Part shown: positions 21,870 through 34,266 of the stretch, in pieces
Position numbering within the stretch: position 1 is the stretch's first letter
How the letters are laid out: each line of letters starts with the position of its first letter
Assembly (NCBI GenBank): GCA_963281255.1
Contig: OY725502.1
Location: forward strand, 744,001-808,000
Length of the DNA stretch: 64,000 nucleotides
DNA from: Aphrocallistes beatrix
Lineage: Eukaryota; Porifera; Hexactinellida; Sceptrulophora; Aphrocallistidae
Reading direction: 5' to 3'
Notes under the pieces: model-generated
The model's database searches: none
The model's input: the letters and a program-made list of their open reading frames with translations, nothing else
What the model was told of the DNA's origin: nothing
Position numbers and translations under genes: made by a program

Positions 21870-24656
21870 CTATGCATTAGAGACACTATTCGTTCTGTAT
21901 AAGTTCATCAATTCTGAAGGCAATACAGTAGAAAAATTTCAGGATGCGTTGGTATCAGCTATCAGCTAGGGAGGAGTGAAATTGAGAGCATAGAAGCAGT
22001 TGGCGAGTGGACGAATCTCTTGAATAAGAGATACACTATAATATCATATGTCTCCTATGATATTTGTGCTAGGGTTTATAGTTCAATGCATAATTTAGGA
22101 GAAAATGCATGCTGCATATTTCAGACAAAAGTCAGCATCAGGTTATCGAATACGCAAAATAATCAAATTGTACATACACAAGATAGGAACTGACCATTGA
22201 ATGTTAATAAAACTTATTTGAATTTAATTACTATGCAAATTTTCTATTGCAACACAGGAACAGATGCAATACTTTATTATTATTCAGCATACACAGTATT
22301 CTATGTACTACAGACACAATAATCTGTGTCAGCTACATACCAACACGCCATAGATAATTACCCACTAAGTAAGGAAGATCAGCATACACAAGTAAATTAA
22401 TAATAACATTTCTAATAATTAGTCGACAAAGTTATTTTGCAATAATATTTTGGTTGGCATAGGATTCGTTGTGGATTGATCATGTTTAGAAACCTATGGC
22501 ATGGATGGTGTTCCACGTTTGTCGTTCTGCGAAACCTAACAGCCTGGTTTCTATCAAATTCGGCAGATAAAATTCCTTCATAGTGCAGATGTGCAACTGT
22601 TCTTTTTTCTGAAAAATTTCATCACTTCCGGCTTTATGCATAGTATAGACACATATTCCCTACCATATAAAGCTGTATTTAAAGGTAATATTGAGATCTC
22701 ACAGCTAATTCTCAGTAAAAGTTATAATGCGAATATTGCCATGACTAAGTAACAAATAATTTTGTGCAATACGTATTTACACTTCTGCTGGTTTAAGTTT
22801 TTCTGGAGCAGCGCTACAGTTCAAGCGTACAGCTAATAAATAGTCATATTAAAATTCTCAAATCCATCCTGGCTATAAAATGCAATTGGTGATTTCAGCT
22901 TCATAATTCTATTAATTTTTCTGATCTAGATTCGCCTTGAAATGTGTTTTCTCGTGGAACTTCTTTCTTCTTTCGAGTCAGTACAATATCTTGTGCTGGT
23001 TAGAGACGCTAACCAACTGCCAGACATACCGATCTTATCCTTCAACTTTTATTCGGGCATTCTAGTTGGAGCCTCAGATGCAGTATGGTATGTATCATGT
23101 CTGACTGAGTAGACCTGCGTGAAATTATCTCTCCTTTCCAGCCGTTACCTTCCTTAATTCTTCTAGCTAGCCCTACACACGCAGGGAACAGTGGGAATTT
23201 CAAATAGAGTTGAAGGTAGGAGTTCAATTTTAAATCAATAAGAGCGTCGTTATTAAAGGAAGCAAATCTATGAAAGTATTAGAAATAGTTCGAGTAAATA
23301 TCAGTTCCTTATAAGACAAACACATTTTTGTCTCCTCAGCACCAACTAAAGAGAGATTTCATCTATATTAGCTCACAATATATGATAGTCTGATTGTTTT
23401 GAAAGATCATACTTAGAAAGCTTAAAAATTTACGTCGGGGCAATTTTACATTCTTATAACGATATACATAGTATTGGAGACTATTGGTTAATGAAATGTG
23501 GTCAGAACGGGATTTGTTAATAAATTCCATTTTAAAACCCATCAGCACCAAATTAAGTTAGTGCGTATAAAGAAAGAGTTATGTCTGGTCGCTGAATAAA
23601 AAATAACATATCGACTGTATTTAAATAATTAATTTACGTATATTACATGTCTATGTGAGAATCTGCATTCTTGATGTGAAGTAAATGAGGTTTTAGTCTG
23701 TCTTGGCCAGGGAACAACTCAGATCTTGTGTCGATAGATTATATAGCAACAAATGCACATAGAAATGGAACCTGGATAACATCACTCTTATTTCGGTATA
23801 AGACATCTCGAGAAATTATAATTCAATGATACTGGGAAAAACAAAGGAACAAATATCCTTAATATCTTTGTAGAGGTTAGACCCTCATGGAGAGATCCTC
23901 GTTGGGGATAGAAAGAAACATTTCACCACCAAGGACTGAGGTAAACTGCGGTTAGCATGTACTTGTCTGATTCAACTAAAACCCGCAGGAAAACTTAGGA
24001 TTATGCTTACTCATTTCCGGTTTAAGCCATTTTGGGCGGGGAAGTCATATAAATTTGGGTCATTACTATAAATAGAAAAGACCACAAGTTGTCCCGGGAT
24101 TTATTATTAATTAATTAATTAATTAATAACGAGTTTTGTGTAGATCCATATCGCATTTGAGTTGCTGGATTTTTAAAACATTTGACACAAGGTCCTGAAT
24201 ACTCAATTGCTCATTAGAATTTTTTAAATCAATTAAATCTAATACGTGTATACTAACCACGCAGGGTGAGCAAACGGATCATTCGTTTCTAAATGATTGC
24301 GCGAAACGATCAGAAGCGTAGACAATCAATTTGTGATGGACACATTCGAGAACTTAAATACGCTGAGTTAACTTAGAGACTCTATTCGGTACAATGTCAC
24401 AACTGATATGTTAGAAGCTACTGAATCTAATGACTAATACGGCCTAACTGTGTGATTACGAGTTTCAGAGAGTTCTGAAAATACTGTAGTATAATTTACA
24501 GAACAGAATGCCAGGAGAACATTAATTAAATTATGACATGTAGTAGTAGTTCTAGGCAACTATGAGACTATAGTAATAAGGTGACGCGATCACGAAGGCA
24601 CGAGGCACCCAAGCCCTACGCACAGCGATGAACTGTCCGCGGGCGTAAAGTCATAG
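21870..24656. other. AT-rich stretch with weak exon-like fragments
   Basis: Lies downstream of the MASK 3' end. Exon-like minus-strand fragments occur near 22770-22815 and 23047-23190, but they could not be chained in phase. An AATT microsatellite lies at 24105-24127. A TATAAATA box at 24067-24074, inside the TATA module described separately, is the most notable signal. Confidence 0.35.
24005..24085 (+). promoter_or_regulatory. Dispersed TATA module, copy near 24 kb
   Basis: Contains CATTTCCGG (24012-24020, an ETS-type core), then GGGTCA, TATAAATAGAAA (from 24067) and GACC. The first part also resembles 28434-28505, and the TATA part resembles the tandem units at 48.3-48.9 kb. Which transcript it could drive is unknown. 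Confidence 0.35.
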
Positions 24657-27600
24657 TCATAGTTTCTCCTGGGCAGGTATAGGGGGCCGTGTTTGTAACC
24701 CTCCCTCATTCTCTCTGCAATTGTTCGTAGGTTGTGTTTGCAAGTGCTTATGCACTGACTCGTACAGAGCTCGCAACTTCACTCTCCGGCCTATAGGGAT
24801 CCCGCGGGACCGCCACTCGTCCTCTGGGAGGAGGATCAGCTGTTCCAGCTCAGCGTCACACTCCAGATGAGAGTTGTTCTCCAGTTCTTTCAGGATACGC
24901 GAGACTGATACACCTCCGTTAATATTCTTACTCGACCACTCTTTCGTACCGAATAACTTTCTAACTGCTTCTGGTGTGAGTCCGTTGGTAGGTCTGCTCT
25001 TAGCTCCACATGTCGTGTGGTTATTAACCACTGCTACTCCGTTCTCTTTCTCTGCGAAGTTGAGGAGGGGTGGGGAAGGGTTCAAGTCTTCATGTCTCCC
25101 GTTGAGCATGTCTCCATCCCATGGGTTGTTCGAATTGAGGTGTATGTCCGTGGGGGACCACCACTTCATGTCGTTGTTGTCAGTGGAGAGAGAGGGCGGG
25201 TCGAAGTTAGTCCAGACGGTAGAGGTCAGCCCTGGCAAGGGGGCGGGCTCTGGACTGATGGACAGGGGGTGGGGGTTGGGGATGTGAGGGTGCGGCAGCA
25301 CGCCGTTCTGTAAGAAGTTGAGTGAGGGCTCAGACCGCTTCTGTTGGAGTCGGTAGGAGCGGGCTTGTACCGGTGGGAGGCATTGGTTGAACGCTGCGTC
25401 GTAGGCCGGAGTGTAGATCTCCTGTGGACAGGACTTCTGCTGGTGGAGGGGGGCAGGGGGGTCAGGGGGCGGGAGAGGAATGGGAGGGGAGGTAGAGGTG
25501 CTGATACGGGAGCAGACTTCCTGTCCGATTGCCCCGTAGCTCTTCTGGGTCTCATGGGAGCAGCTGAGCGGAAGTGGCGGGTCAGAAGTGGGCGTGGAGT
25601 CTGGGACTGGCTTGGAGGGAGGACGGGAAGAGTCCGGCACTTCTTGCTGCCTCGTGACTTCGTTAGGAGTGGACTCAGCTGGCGGCACCTGTTCGCACTC
25701 CAGCGCACTTGCAACGCTCTTGCTCTGGGGGTAGGGAGGGGTTGAGATCTCGGCTCCAGCTGCCTCCACAGGTGACAGGAACAGATCCTCCCTCTCCTTC
25801 TCCCCCTCCACGGGGACCTGGTGGAAGTCGATGTCTTTATCCGGCGTGCTCAGAGCTCGGTTGATGTACTGCTTGGCCACACTGATGCACCTGTCCGTGC
25901 CTTTTATGGTAATGATTCGGTCCTGACTCTTGGAGCTGGGTTTAGACACGTGGATGTGTGCGCCAGACATGTCTGTGATTTTGTTGATGCGACTGCCCGC
26001 CTTCCCGATGATCCGCCCGACCAGAGAGTTGGAGACAGACACCTGGACGCTTCGGGTCCCCCTCAGGATCCCATCCTCTTCGTCACTGCCCTCTCGGCTG
26101 TCCGTCGGGGGACTGTCTGCGCGGCTAGCGGACTTCAGCGGGGGAGAATCGACGGGCGAGAACTTCCGGTGCGTCCCTGGTGTCGGACTGACTAGGGATT
26201 TGTCCCTGAGACGAGAGGCCGGGGGCCGAGAGGAGGGCAGAGGGGGGGAGGGTCTGTGCGAGAGGGTGTTGCTCGTCACCTGCGAGTAGGTGGCGGGACT
26301 GAGAGGTGTCAGCTGAGGTGGAGAGGGTGCAGGACAGTCCCACTGCTCGGTGGGGAGAGAGGGATAGTGCTTGCTCCAGGGGGCAGGGGGGCCCGACCTC
26401 CTCGGGGACCAGGGCTCCTGTCTGGTCACGGAGGACCTCCTACGGGGGGAGGGCTTGTACTGGCAGTGGTTGGAGGGGGGAGCCGATCGGAGGGAGGCGG
26501 GGCGGGGAGATGGGTGCAGGTCCGGACACTCGGTGGGGTCTAGTCTCGGGAGTTTGTGTGAGTGGTTGTAGTGGGGCCGAGCGCAGGGCGGCGACTGCTC
26601 GAAGTAGAGATTCGTCACTCTGCTGGCGCTAAGTGGAGACTCAGGCGGCGACAGGTCACAAGTGATCCTGCTGAGGGAGTTGAGGGGGGAGTGGTTGGGT
26701 GTGAAATTCCGCGTAGCTGTAGAGATACTGAGAGGAGTGCTGGGGTTGAGGGAACTGCGTATGTCGAGAGGGTCGGAGGAGTTGGACTCAATCGAGTAAC
26801 AGGTCTCGTTGTCACCTGCTAGGTTCAACTCCGAGTCCTCGAACTCGGAGTAGTAGCTGTCTCTGTGGTGGTGGATCGGTACATGGTCAGACGCTGTGTC
26901 TATGGACTCCAAGGAGCTGGCGGCAGTGAGAGGGGGACAGGGGAGGGGCGAGGGAGAGGAACGGTGTCTCGCGAAGAGGAGCGGCTCCTGCGAGGGCGGG
27001 AGGGGGTAGTGCGGGGGTGTGGAGGGGCGGATGGAGGTGACGAAGGAGAAGGAGAGGGAGGAGTAGAGTTTGTCGGGCGCGCTCGTGGAGTAGGTGTGCT
27101 CCTCCGCTGGGAGGGGGAGGCTGCGGCTGGGAGAGCAAGGGACTGGGTCTGATTTGGGCGGGGGATCAGTCGACACCTCTTTCTTCAGCTTCTTCTTCTC
27201 TTTCCGCTTCGACTTGCGTCTGGCCTGAGCCTTGCGCTTATTCTCGCGCTTCTCCTTCTCCGCGTCCACCTCGTCGCAGAGGATCTTGGCGACGTGCATG
27301 GCTGCGCGCTCCTTGGCATGCTTCGCCTTGCGGATCAGCTCCATGCACCGGTTTTTGGCGCCTTGCAGCTGCTTGTCGTTGTTGCTGGAAGACGGCATCA
27401 AGGTCTTGCGGCACTCTTCGTCTGACGGCAAGTGGCTCACATTCTTGAGCAGCCACTCCACCACGTGGAAGTGTCCGTTGCGGAAGGAGGCGAGGAGGGG
27501 GGTGGTGTTCCGGTGGTCCGTGGTCTCGATGGTAGCTCCGTGCTCTGAGAGAGCTTTGGCTATGTTCAGGTGTCCGTCTTTACAGGCGAGGAAGAGAGGA

Positions 27601-30600
27601 GTGGATCCCTTCTTGGTGCGACAGTCCACTGCCACTTCTCGTGACAGCAGTAGGTCCACCAGTTCGACGAATCCCTTCTCCGCGGCCAGTGTGAGGGGGC
27701 ACTCGCGACTGTTTGGAAATTGGGAGTTGACAGAGCACCCGTTGGTCAGGAGGAGCCGCACCACCTCCACATGGTTTTCCCTGCAAGCTTGGAACAGAGG
27801 CGTGATCCCCGTCTTCGTGCGACATTCCTTGTTAGCACCGTAGCATAGCAACAGACCAGCCACATCGGAATGTCCCTTCCAGCATGCCATGAATAGCGGG
27901 GATTGCCCGTAGTTGTCAGGCGTCTCCACGTCCGCTTGATGCTCCAGCAGCATCTTCACCACGCGCACGTGGCCCTCACGCGTCGCCTCCATGAGCGGGG
28001 TGCAACCGGTCTTGGTCTGGTGGTCGATGGTGCTCCGGTACTCCAGGAGCAGTCGCACCACTCTCTCGTGCCCCTTCCAGCAGGCCAGGGTGAGCGGAGT
28101 GTCGTCGTTTCCGCCGGAGGGCTCGTTAACCTGAGCTCCGTGCTTCAGGAGGAGGTAGGTCGCCTCGAAGTGTCCCTCCCTCGCGGCTAGCATCAGAGGG
28201 GAGCAGCCAGCCTTGTTTCTGTGCTCCAGCTCGCTGTTGAAGTGGAGCAGCAGCTCCACCACGTCGCAGTGTCCTTTCCAGCAGGCGAGTGTCAGAGGGA
28301 TGTTGTTCTCTGAGCCACTCGGCTGGTTCACCTACACAAAGCAGACTGAGGTATTCAACCACCTGACTTCTGAACTCCTCCTTCAAGGCACTGGAAACAG
28401 GCGATTGAAACCTAACGATGGACCAATGATTTTGCTCACTCATTTCCGGTTAAGTAATTCGGGGAGGAGGAAGTAATAAAATGCGGGTATTTGCTATAAA
28501 TAGAATGGGGTTCTATCTAGACGTATGGCGCGTAAATATTTCCCAATACAGAACTAGAACATCGTAATATTAATGCATAGGCTAGGCGGGTGGAAATAAT
28601 CTGAGGGGCATTATTCTAGAAGTAAACCCTAGCAAGGCTGGATGGGACCTGACCCTAAGTCATTGGAAGGTAAAGATACCTAAAATGTTAATGGCATATC
28701 CCCATATGAGCATAGACTACTAGGACAATTCTAAAATATATTCTTAGAAGAAACCTGTCCATAACCGACCTTAGCTCCTCTCTCCAGGAGCAGCTTAGCC
28801 ACGAGCAGGTGTCCCTCCCTGGAGGCGAGCATGAGGGGCGTGCACCCGTCTTTGGTCCGGTGCTCGATGTTGGACCGGTAGCAGAGGAGCAGCTCCACCA
28901 CGCTGTGGTGTCCCTTCCAGCAGGCGCTGGTGAGTGGGATGTCGTTGTTGCTCCCGGAGGGGACGTTCACTTGAGCGTCGTGCTTCAGTAACAGCCGAGC
29001 GACCTAAGAACAGAATTACGTGCATACGCAGATTCGATAGTGTTAAATTCTCAGTTTGTACCAGGGATATTCGAATATTCATATTAACAAAACAGAGCTC
29101 GAGGATCGTGCTATAAACTGGAACTTGAGTAGTGTAGTAGCAAACGTACTTCCGTGTGTCCGCCTAGAGCCGCGAACATGAGTGGAGTGAAGCCCTCCTT
29201 CGTGCGGTGCTCTATGTTCGCTCCGTTCTTTAAAAGAAGCGCCACCACCTCCACGTGTCCCTTCCAGCAGGCGAAGGTCAATGGGCTGTCTTTGTTCGAG
29301 TCACTTTCCACATTCAGATGCGCCCCCTTGCTCAGCAAGAGGTTCACCACACTCACGTGTCCTGCCAGGGCTGAGAACATGAGTGCAGTGCATCCGTCCT
29401 TGGTCCTGTGCTCCACGTTAGCTTTCCGCTGTAGCAACAGATCCACCACCTGTGGAGACTTGGGGTTAGATTCAGGAGTAAATCAGGTTCCAAATGGAGA
29501 TCAAAGTTGGATTTCAAATGGAATCCAAATGAGAACCTCTAAAACAGTGTTCTGACTAGCCAGACCGAAAAAACTGTAGTCACGATGGAAATTTCCATGA
29601 TTTTGTCCAATCTGAAACTGCTATGACATTACAAATACAGTCGACTCCGCTTAATAGGGTCACTGTTTAATCGGGCCACTTTTGGTAGGACCGGAATAGT
29701 TCTCACACATAGAAGCTAATACAAACTATTTTCGGTTAATAAGGTTCTCCGCTTAATCGGAGCAAAATGTCCTCTGACCGATGTGACCCTATTAAGCGGA
29801 GTCGACTGTACAATAATAAAATTCATAGATTGGATACTTTACGTGAGTACCAATAGCAGCAAATTGAGTGCGAATCCATGATACTGAAAAACAACAGAGT
29901 GGATATCTAAATTGGTACAAAGGTAGTTTCCAAGTACTTAGAGGCTTTCAGTTCATCAAAATAAATTCCCACAAACAAAAACATCAGAGCTAAATTTAGA
30001 GACCATTACTTCATTGAGATCCTCTCCCATGGAGCTATTCTTGTCTGCACGTGGTAATTAAATTTAGCAACAGTGCTATCGATATCTGGATGACCCTCTT
30101 CTCTTGAGAGTTTTATTTTCACAAATAGAGTATCTGTTTCAACTTATAGCGGAGATCCTACTGACATACCACAAGCTATTAAATTATTGTTCGCTAGGAC
30201 AGAATTCTCCACTAATACACGTGTGTAGCAAGGTAGAGACATGAGAGTAGTACATCACACAACTTGGATAGAGAGGAAGTATAGTTAAACGAAATATTAT
30301 ACGTATTGGCTTTGGTTGAGGCGCCAACTTAGGTTAGTATAGATCGAATCCCTATTTTTTCGCGCTTTAAATCCAATTCATTATAACTCTGGTACATAGA
30401 AAGGTAGGTTTTTAAGTTTAAACTTTCGTATCTCATACACGTATATGTAAAAAAATTTTGGACCCCAAACCTGTATACAGCCTACAAGCAGTAATGCTAT
30501 TATATCACAAATATATCGTAACACGAAGAATCCGCAAAAGTAAAATCGCGGAGGTAGAACGAAATGTGAAGTATAGAAAGTTCAAATAAAAAATCGCAAT

Positions 30601-31896
30601 TAACCTGCAAGCTCATTTGACAGGGAATCACACCAATCAATTTAAATGTGATGAAATGCTCCGTGTCAGTTTCGAGGCCTGTTAGAAGCCAGGTGCACAG
30701 CCCCAGTATAGGAGCTCTAGAAATGCGAATATTATCACTTTCATTCAAACCATAAATTATCAATTTGCCTAATTCTGAAATTATAGCTTGAGCTAAGGTT
30801 TCGTAGAGAGAAACCTTGAGGTTATCCATACTTGGCCAACACTTCGAGACGGAATTATCAGTTGAAGAAAATAATCGCGAAAATTCGCGAAAAAGCGTCA
30901 ACATTTTTATTAGACGTACAACAATAGCGAGAGTAATCAGGAAAATTAATTGCCTGAAATATGACTCTAATATTCATTATTTAGTAAATCCCATGAAGGT
31001 GAGAGGCTAGAATCAGACTGCTGGTTGGAATGCAGAGTGCAATAACATTAGACCAAATGGAAACGGCTGAAAAATGGGGAGGGGATTTTCTGATTGGTCT
31101 CATCTTGTTAATACTTTCCCAACACAGTGGCGGAGCTAGGAATTTCTTCTTGGGGGAGCGGGGGGGGCAAAGTGTCTGCCAATGCACAGGGATCTAATTG
31201 TTTTACTAATAACACTTGTCTAGCAGAAGCATAAATACCCCATTATTACCCATTATTTGGAGGGGGGATGCGGTGTTAAATAAAATCATCCTACCACATT
31301 TTGTGATGAGAGGATGCTCTATACAGGAATATCTGGCATTCGGGAAATGCTAGATGTGCCGCCCTAAGTTAATACACTTCGATGTTAACTTTTGATAAAG
31401 TTGAACAAACTATGCATTGGGCCGCCAATATCCTTATTTGCCCGGGCCAAGTAAGTTGAATTTATTATCAACAGAGCATTAAGCGCTCCTCAAAATTAGG
31501 AGCGAGCGGAACTAAGGAAACACTTACCTCCTCCTTGCCCAGTGTGCAGGCCCAGGTGAGTGGAGAGTCGCAGGTGGAGTCCGTAGACATGTCTATCTCT
31601 GCGTTGCGGTCCAGGAGCATGCGCGCTATCTCCACGTGCCCCTGGCTGCACGCTTCCAGGAGCGGCGTGTTGCCGGCTTTATTTCGGTGTCGGTAGTTGG
31701 CTCCGTTCCCGAGCAGGATATTGACGATGTCCTGCTTGCCCTGTCGACAGGCGAGACTGAGCATCTCGTCCAGATTCAGGTCTGCATCCGCCTGCAAGGC
31801 GTCCGGAGTGGAAGAGAGAGGGAGTGCTCCGCGGGGGGGCTGTGACATGCAAGTGGTGGGGGAGTTGTCGCGCTGCGATAAGAGGTCTGTTGCCAT
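24657..31896 (-). CDS. MASK family ankyrin-repeat/KH protein (ANKHD1/ANKRD17 type)
   Basis: Four exons on the minus strand: 31896-31528, 29449-29150, 29003-28770 and 28331-24657, all joined in phase 0, giving about 1,525 residues. The first ATG is 31896; the frame is open upstream to TTG 31908 and beyond without another ATG. Seventeen ankyrin repeats fill residues about 25-610, followed by a basic Lys/Arg/Glu-rich stretch (near 640-690), a long Pro/Ser-rich low-complexity region, and a KH domain (about 1055-1125) with the GXXG loop as IIGKAGSRI. The C-terminus (LLPEDEWRSRGIPIGRRVKL) resembles the second half of a SAM domain. Animal MASK proteins of about 2,500 residues are scaffolds in Hippo/Yorkie and receptor tyrosine kinase signalling; this copy is shorter and has one ankyrin block. 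The donors GTACGT and GTCGGT of exons 2 and 3 are weak but phase-consistent. Coding DNA is far more GC-rich than the introns. Confidence 0.88.
28434..28505 (+). repeat. Second copy of the ETS/TATA segment, in MASK intron 3
   Basis: Starts gctcactcatttccggtt and ends with TATAAATAGAA (28495 on); alignable with 24005-24077. It lies in the 438-bp intron between MASK exons 3 and 4, on the strand opposite to the gene. Confidence 0.4.
29638..29808. mobile_element. pogo/Tigger-like MITE in MASK intron 1
   Basis: Termini CAGTCGACTCCGCTTAAT and the exact complement at the right end, with TA on both sides (29636-29637, 29809-29810). Internal repeats of the TTAATCGG type give extra dyad symmetry. Only 171 bp, no coding capacity. 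It is related to the element at 40594. Confidence 0.8.
30006..30904 (-). CDS. Small four-exon gene nested in MASK intron 1, function unknown
   Basis: Proposed exons on the minus strand: 30904-30605 (100 codons from ATG), 30481-30439, 30211-30170 and 30133-30006 (TAA). Phases 0, 1 and 1 all agree, and every intron has GT and AG ends, including one of only 36 bp (30134-30169). The predicted product is 170 residues. Readable stretches are LYETLAQAIISELGKLII, LGLCTWLLTGLETDTEHF and HPDIDSTVAKFNYHVQTR. It has no signal peptide, clear membrane segment or zinc motif, and I do not recognise the family. It lies on the same strand as the host gene, so it could also be an alternative or cryptic exon series. 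The consistency of four exons is the main support. Confidence 0.5.
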
Positions 31897-34266
31897 AGAC
31901 GGACTCAATCTGTCTCCGGCTACAATGGCTATGGTCGCCCGAGGGTGGAAAGTGCGGTAGCTACTAGCGTGAATAAATGCAATTCAACAGACAGTATTAT
32001 TTGTACATAGAGGTACCTTCTAGTTGTAACAATATCCAGTTTTATCATCGAGTCGAGGTTATAAATGTCGCCATCCTACTCTGTTTACTCTGACAATTCG
32101 TTGATATTTCGAAATATTCAACTTCAAAATAAACTATTTTACAACATTACGCATATATCAATCTCTATATAAATGGCATTAAGAAAGCAGTCTGTATTAG
32201 GCACAGCTAACTCAGAAGTGATTCACTGCCGCCATTACAATGCTAGCTACCACTCCATCTTGCAAATGTAAAGAAATGCCAGTAGCTCATGTGGATTGTG
32301 GGGTCATACTATTTTAAGTCACAATAAAGAGGAGCATGTCTCTGAGGTAAATCAAGAAATCAGTTTATGCTGATATTTATACTCTCACTCTCCGGAAATG
32401 GTTAAGCTGGATGCTAGATCTGAAAGACAATCATGTCGGACAATGCTCTACCACAAACTAGTTAGAAACCATAATAGAGAAAAGTACTCAAAATTGTTAA
32501 GTGCTGATATTTGATTGCTAGGGAATATGCACAGAGTTAGAAGAGCGCAGAAATAGTGGAAAAGAGAGTTTGTCTCCGATTATAAAACATTTCTTATATA
32601 AAACATTTAAATGATGACTCTAAATCTTTCAAGTTTTGTAATCATACTTATTGTGATACATTACAAATCACAAGGGGCATCAGATATAGTAGTAGGCCCA
32701 CTCGAACTAATCAATGTAGGCGGTAGATCTGTGAAATGCTCAAATGCTGACACAAATACGGAGATTATGCAACCACACGAAAGGCGATAATGCGACGTGA
32801 AGCTACGAGGAGAATAGTGGCAGATATTATGACGAAGTCAATTTTTAAGATATGTACGCCGAGTTTATAAAATTCGAAGATTTCCTAGAATGCATTCTTA
32901 ATCTTTCAGAGGCTTAAGTACAAAAGGAGAGAGTTGGAACAGGAACATTGGAAAGTGCGTATCATCTTCTAATATTCCTGTTCTATCTCTTAATTATCAA
33001 GCTATTTAGCTGAAGAGAACTTAGAACTTAGTGGTGCTGATAATAAGGTCAGAATGAGTGACTTGGTGATTCGCGATAAGAGGTTTATGGGATTCGGAGT
33101 TACCTTGATATGATGTATCTAAAGGGAGATAAGCCTATGCAGCTATCTTAATCGAATCATAAGATAATTTCCGAAATTTGGAGCAATTTCGAAGTTCAAC
33201 TAATCATTAATTTTCTATATATATCGTCGACTTAATTTTGTGTTAGAATTTGGTTAATGGATACTATTAATCTTAGTGTTAGCATCGCCATTGGAATCTT
33301 TCAATCCTTTGGGTAAGTTGCCTGTACGAACTATCGTATATTATTATGATTGCCGCTAAATGAGACAATCTGGTATTGCGAGCAAAAAAGAAAAAAAATT
33401 GCAGAAATTGCACATTACCGTAATCCACAGTTTCAGTGGAGAATTAAAAATACTCTACAGCCAAATTAGTACCAAGTTAGACACAACGAAATATTGGTTC
33501 GTATTGGTACAGTTGTAGCATTATTAATGGGGAACCGCTTCTAAACTAGGAAATATAATTTTATTAAACTTGTAGAGATTAAGACAGGTATAACACTATA
33601 ATCTGGCCAACAACAACCAATATATAGGAGATTGTGCACAACATAGTTCAGTCTGCACCAAAGCTGCCATAAGATTATTCAGAATTCTTAGAATAAACAG
33701 TTGCATTGCACTTTCAAATTAATTCCTAGAAAAAAAGCATCAAAGAAAACGTGGGGAGAACTATTTCCCTTGCCTCTCTTCAAATACTACACCAATGTCT
33801 ACCGTGCGTTACGTCAACATAAATTTTAATGTATGGTTAAATGTGAAACATGATCGAAACAAATTCAAGATAAAAGCGAATATGCCCACAAACACATTGG
33901 ATAAAATTCCACGGCCACTATTTAAGAAGGACTCTCAAAACCCAAATAAATTAGTGATACAATTTGCTATATCGGAGTATATTATGTAAATACATAGATA
34001 CATATTCTATAGAATCTATATAAGTTGAGGGAATTATTCATAAGAGAAGTGTGCTATCCTGTAACAAGTATAATAATCACAAAATATATTGTCAACATTA
34101 AGTTGCATGTCGATTAAATTGATATGATGTCACAGTGAATGAGTAGCTAACAAGTGAAATCCTTAACAAAATAGTACAGTACTAACGAAATATACAATAA
34201 ATAGTTCTACTCACCTACGTACATCTATCTACATGTTCTTACAATATTCAACAAAAAATAGCGGAT
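31897..34266. other. Upstream of MASK, AT-rich, no firm gene
   Basis: MASK promoter side followed by the TBC1D24 3' flank. A 64-codon open frame from ATG 33795 to 33989 (+) has somewhat coding-like composition (FNVWLNVKHDRNKFKIKA) but no recognisable domain and no visible partner exon; it is not called as a gene. Confidence 0.4.

Noticed and set aside
24874..28476. Many open frames opposite the large MASK exon
   Set aside because: This exon is GC-rich with few stops on the opposite strand; the products show no domains while the MASK frame has ankyrin and KH motifs.
31127..31180. Possible hAT-like terminus cagtggcggagctagg
   Set aside because: No matching opposite end or target duplication was found nearby, so no element can be delimited.
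33795..33989. 64-codon plus-strand frame
   Set aside because: Composition is mildly coding-like, but it is short, isolated and without recognisable homology or splice partners.
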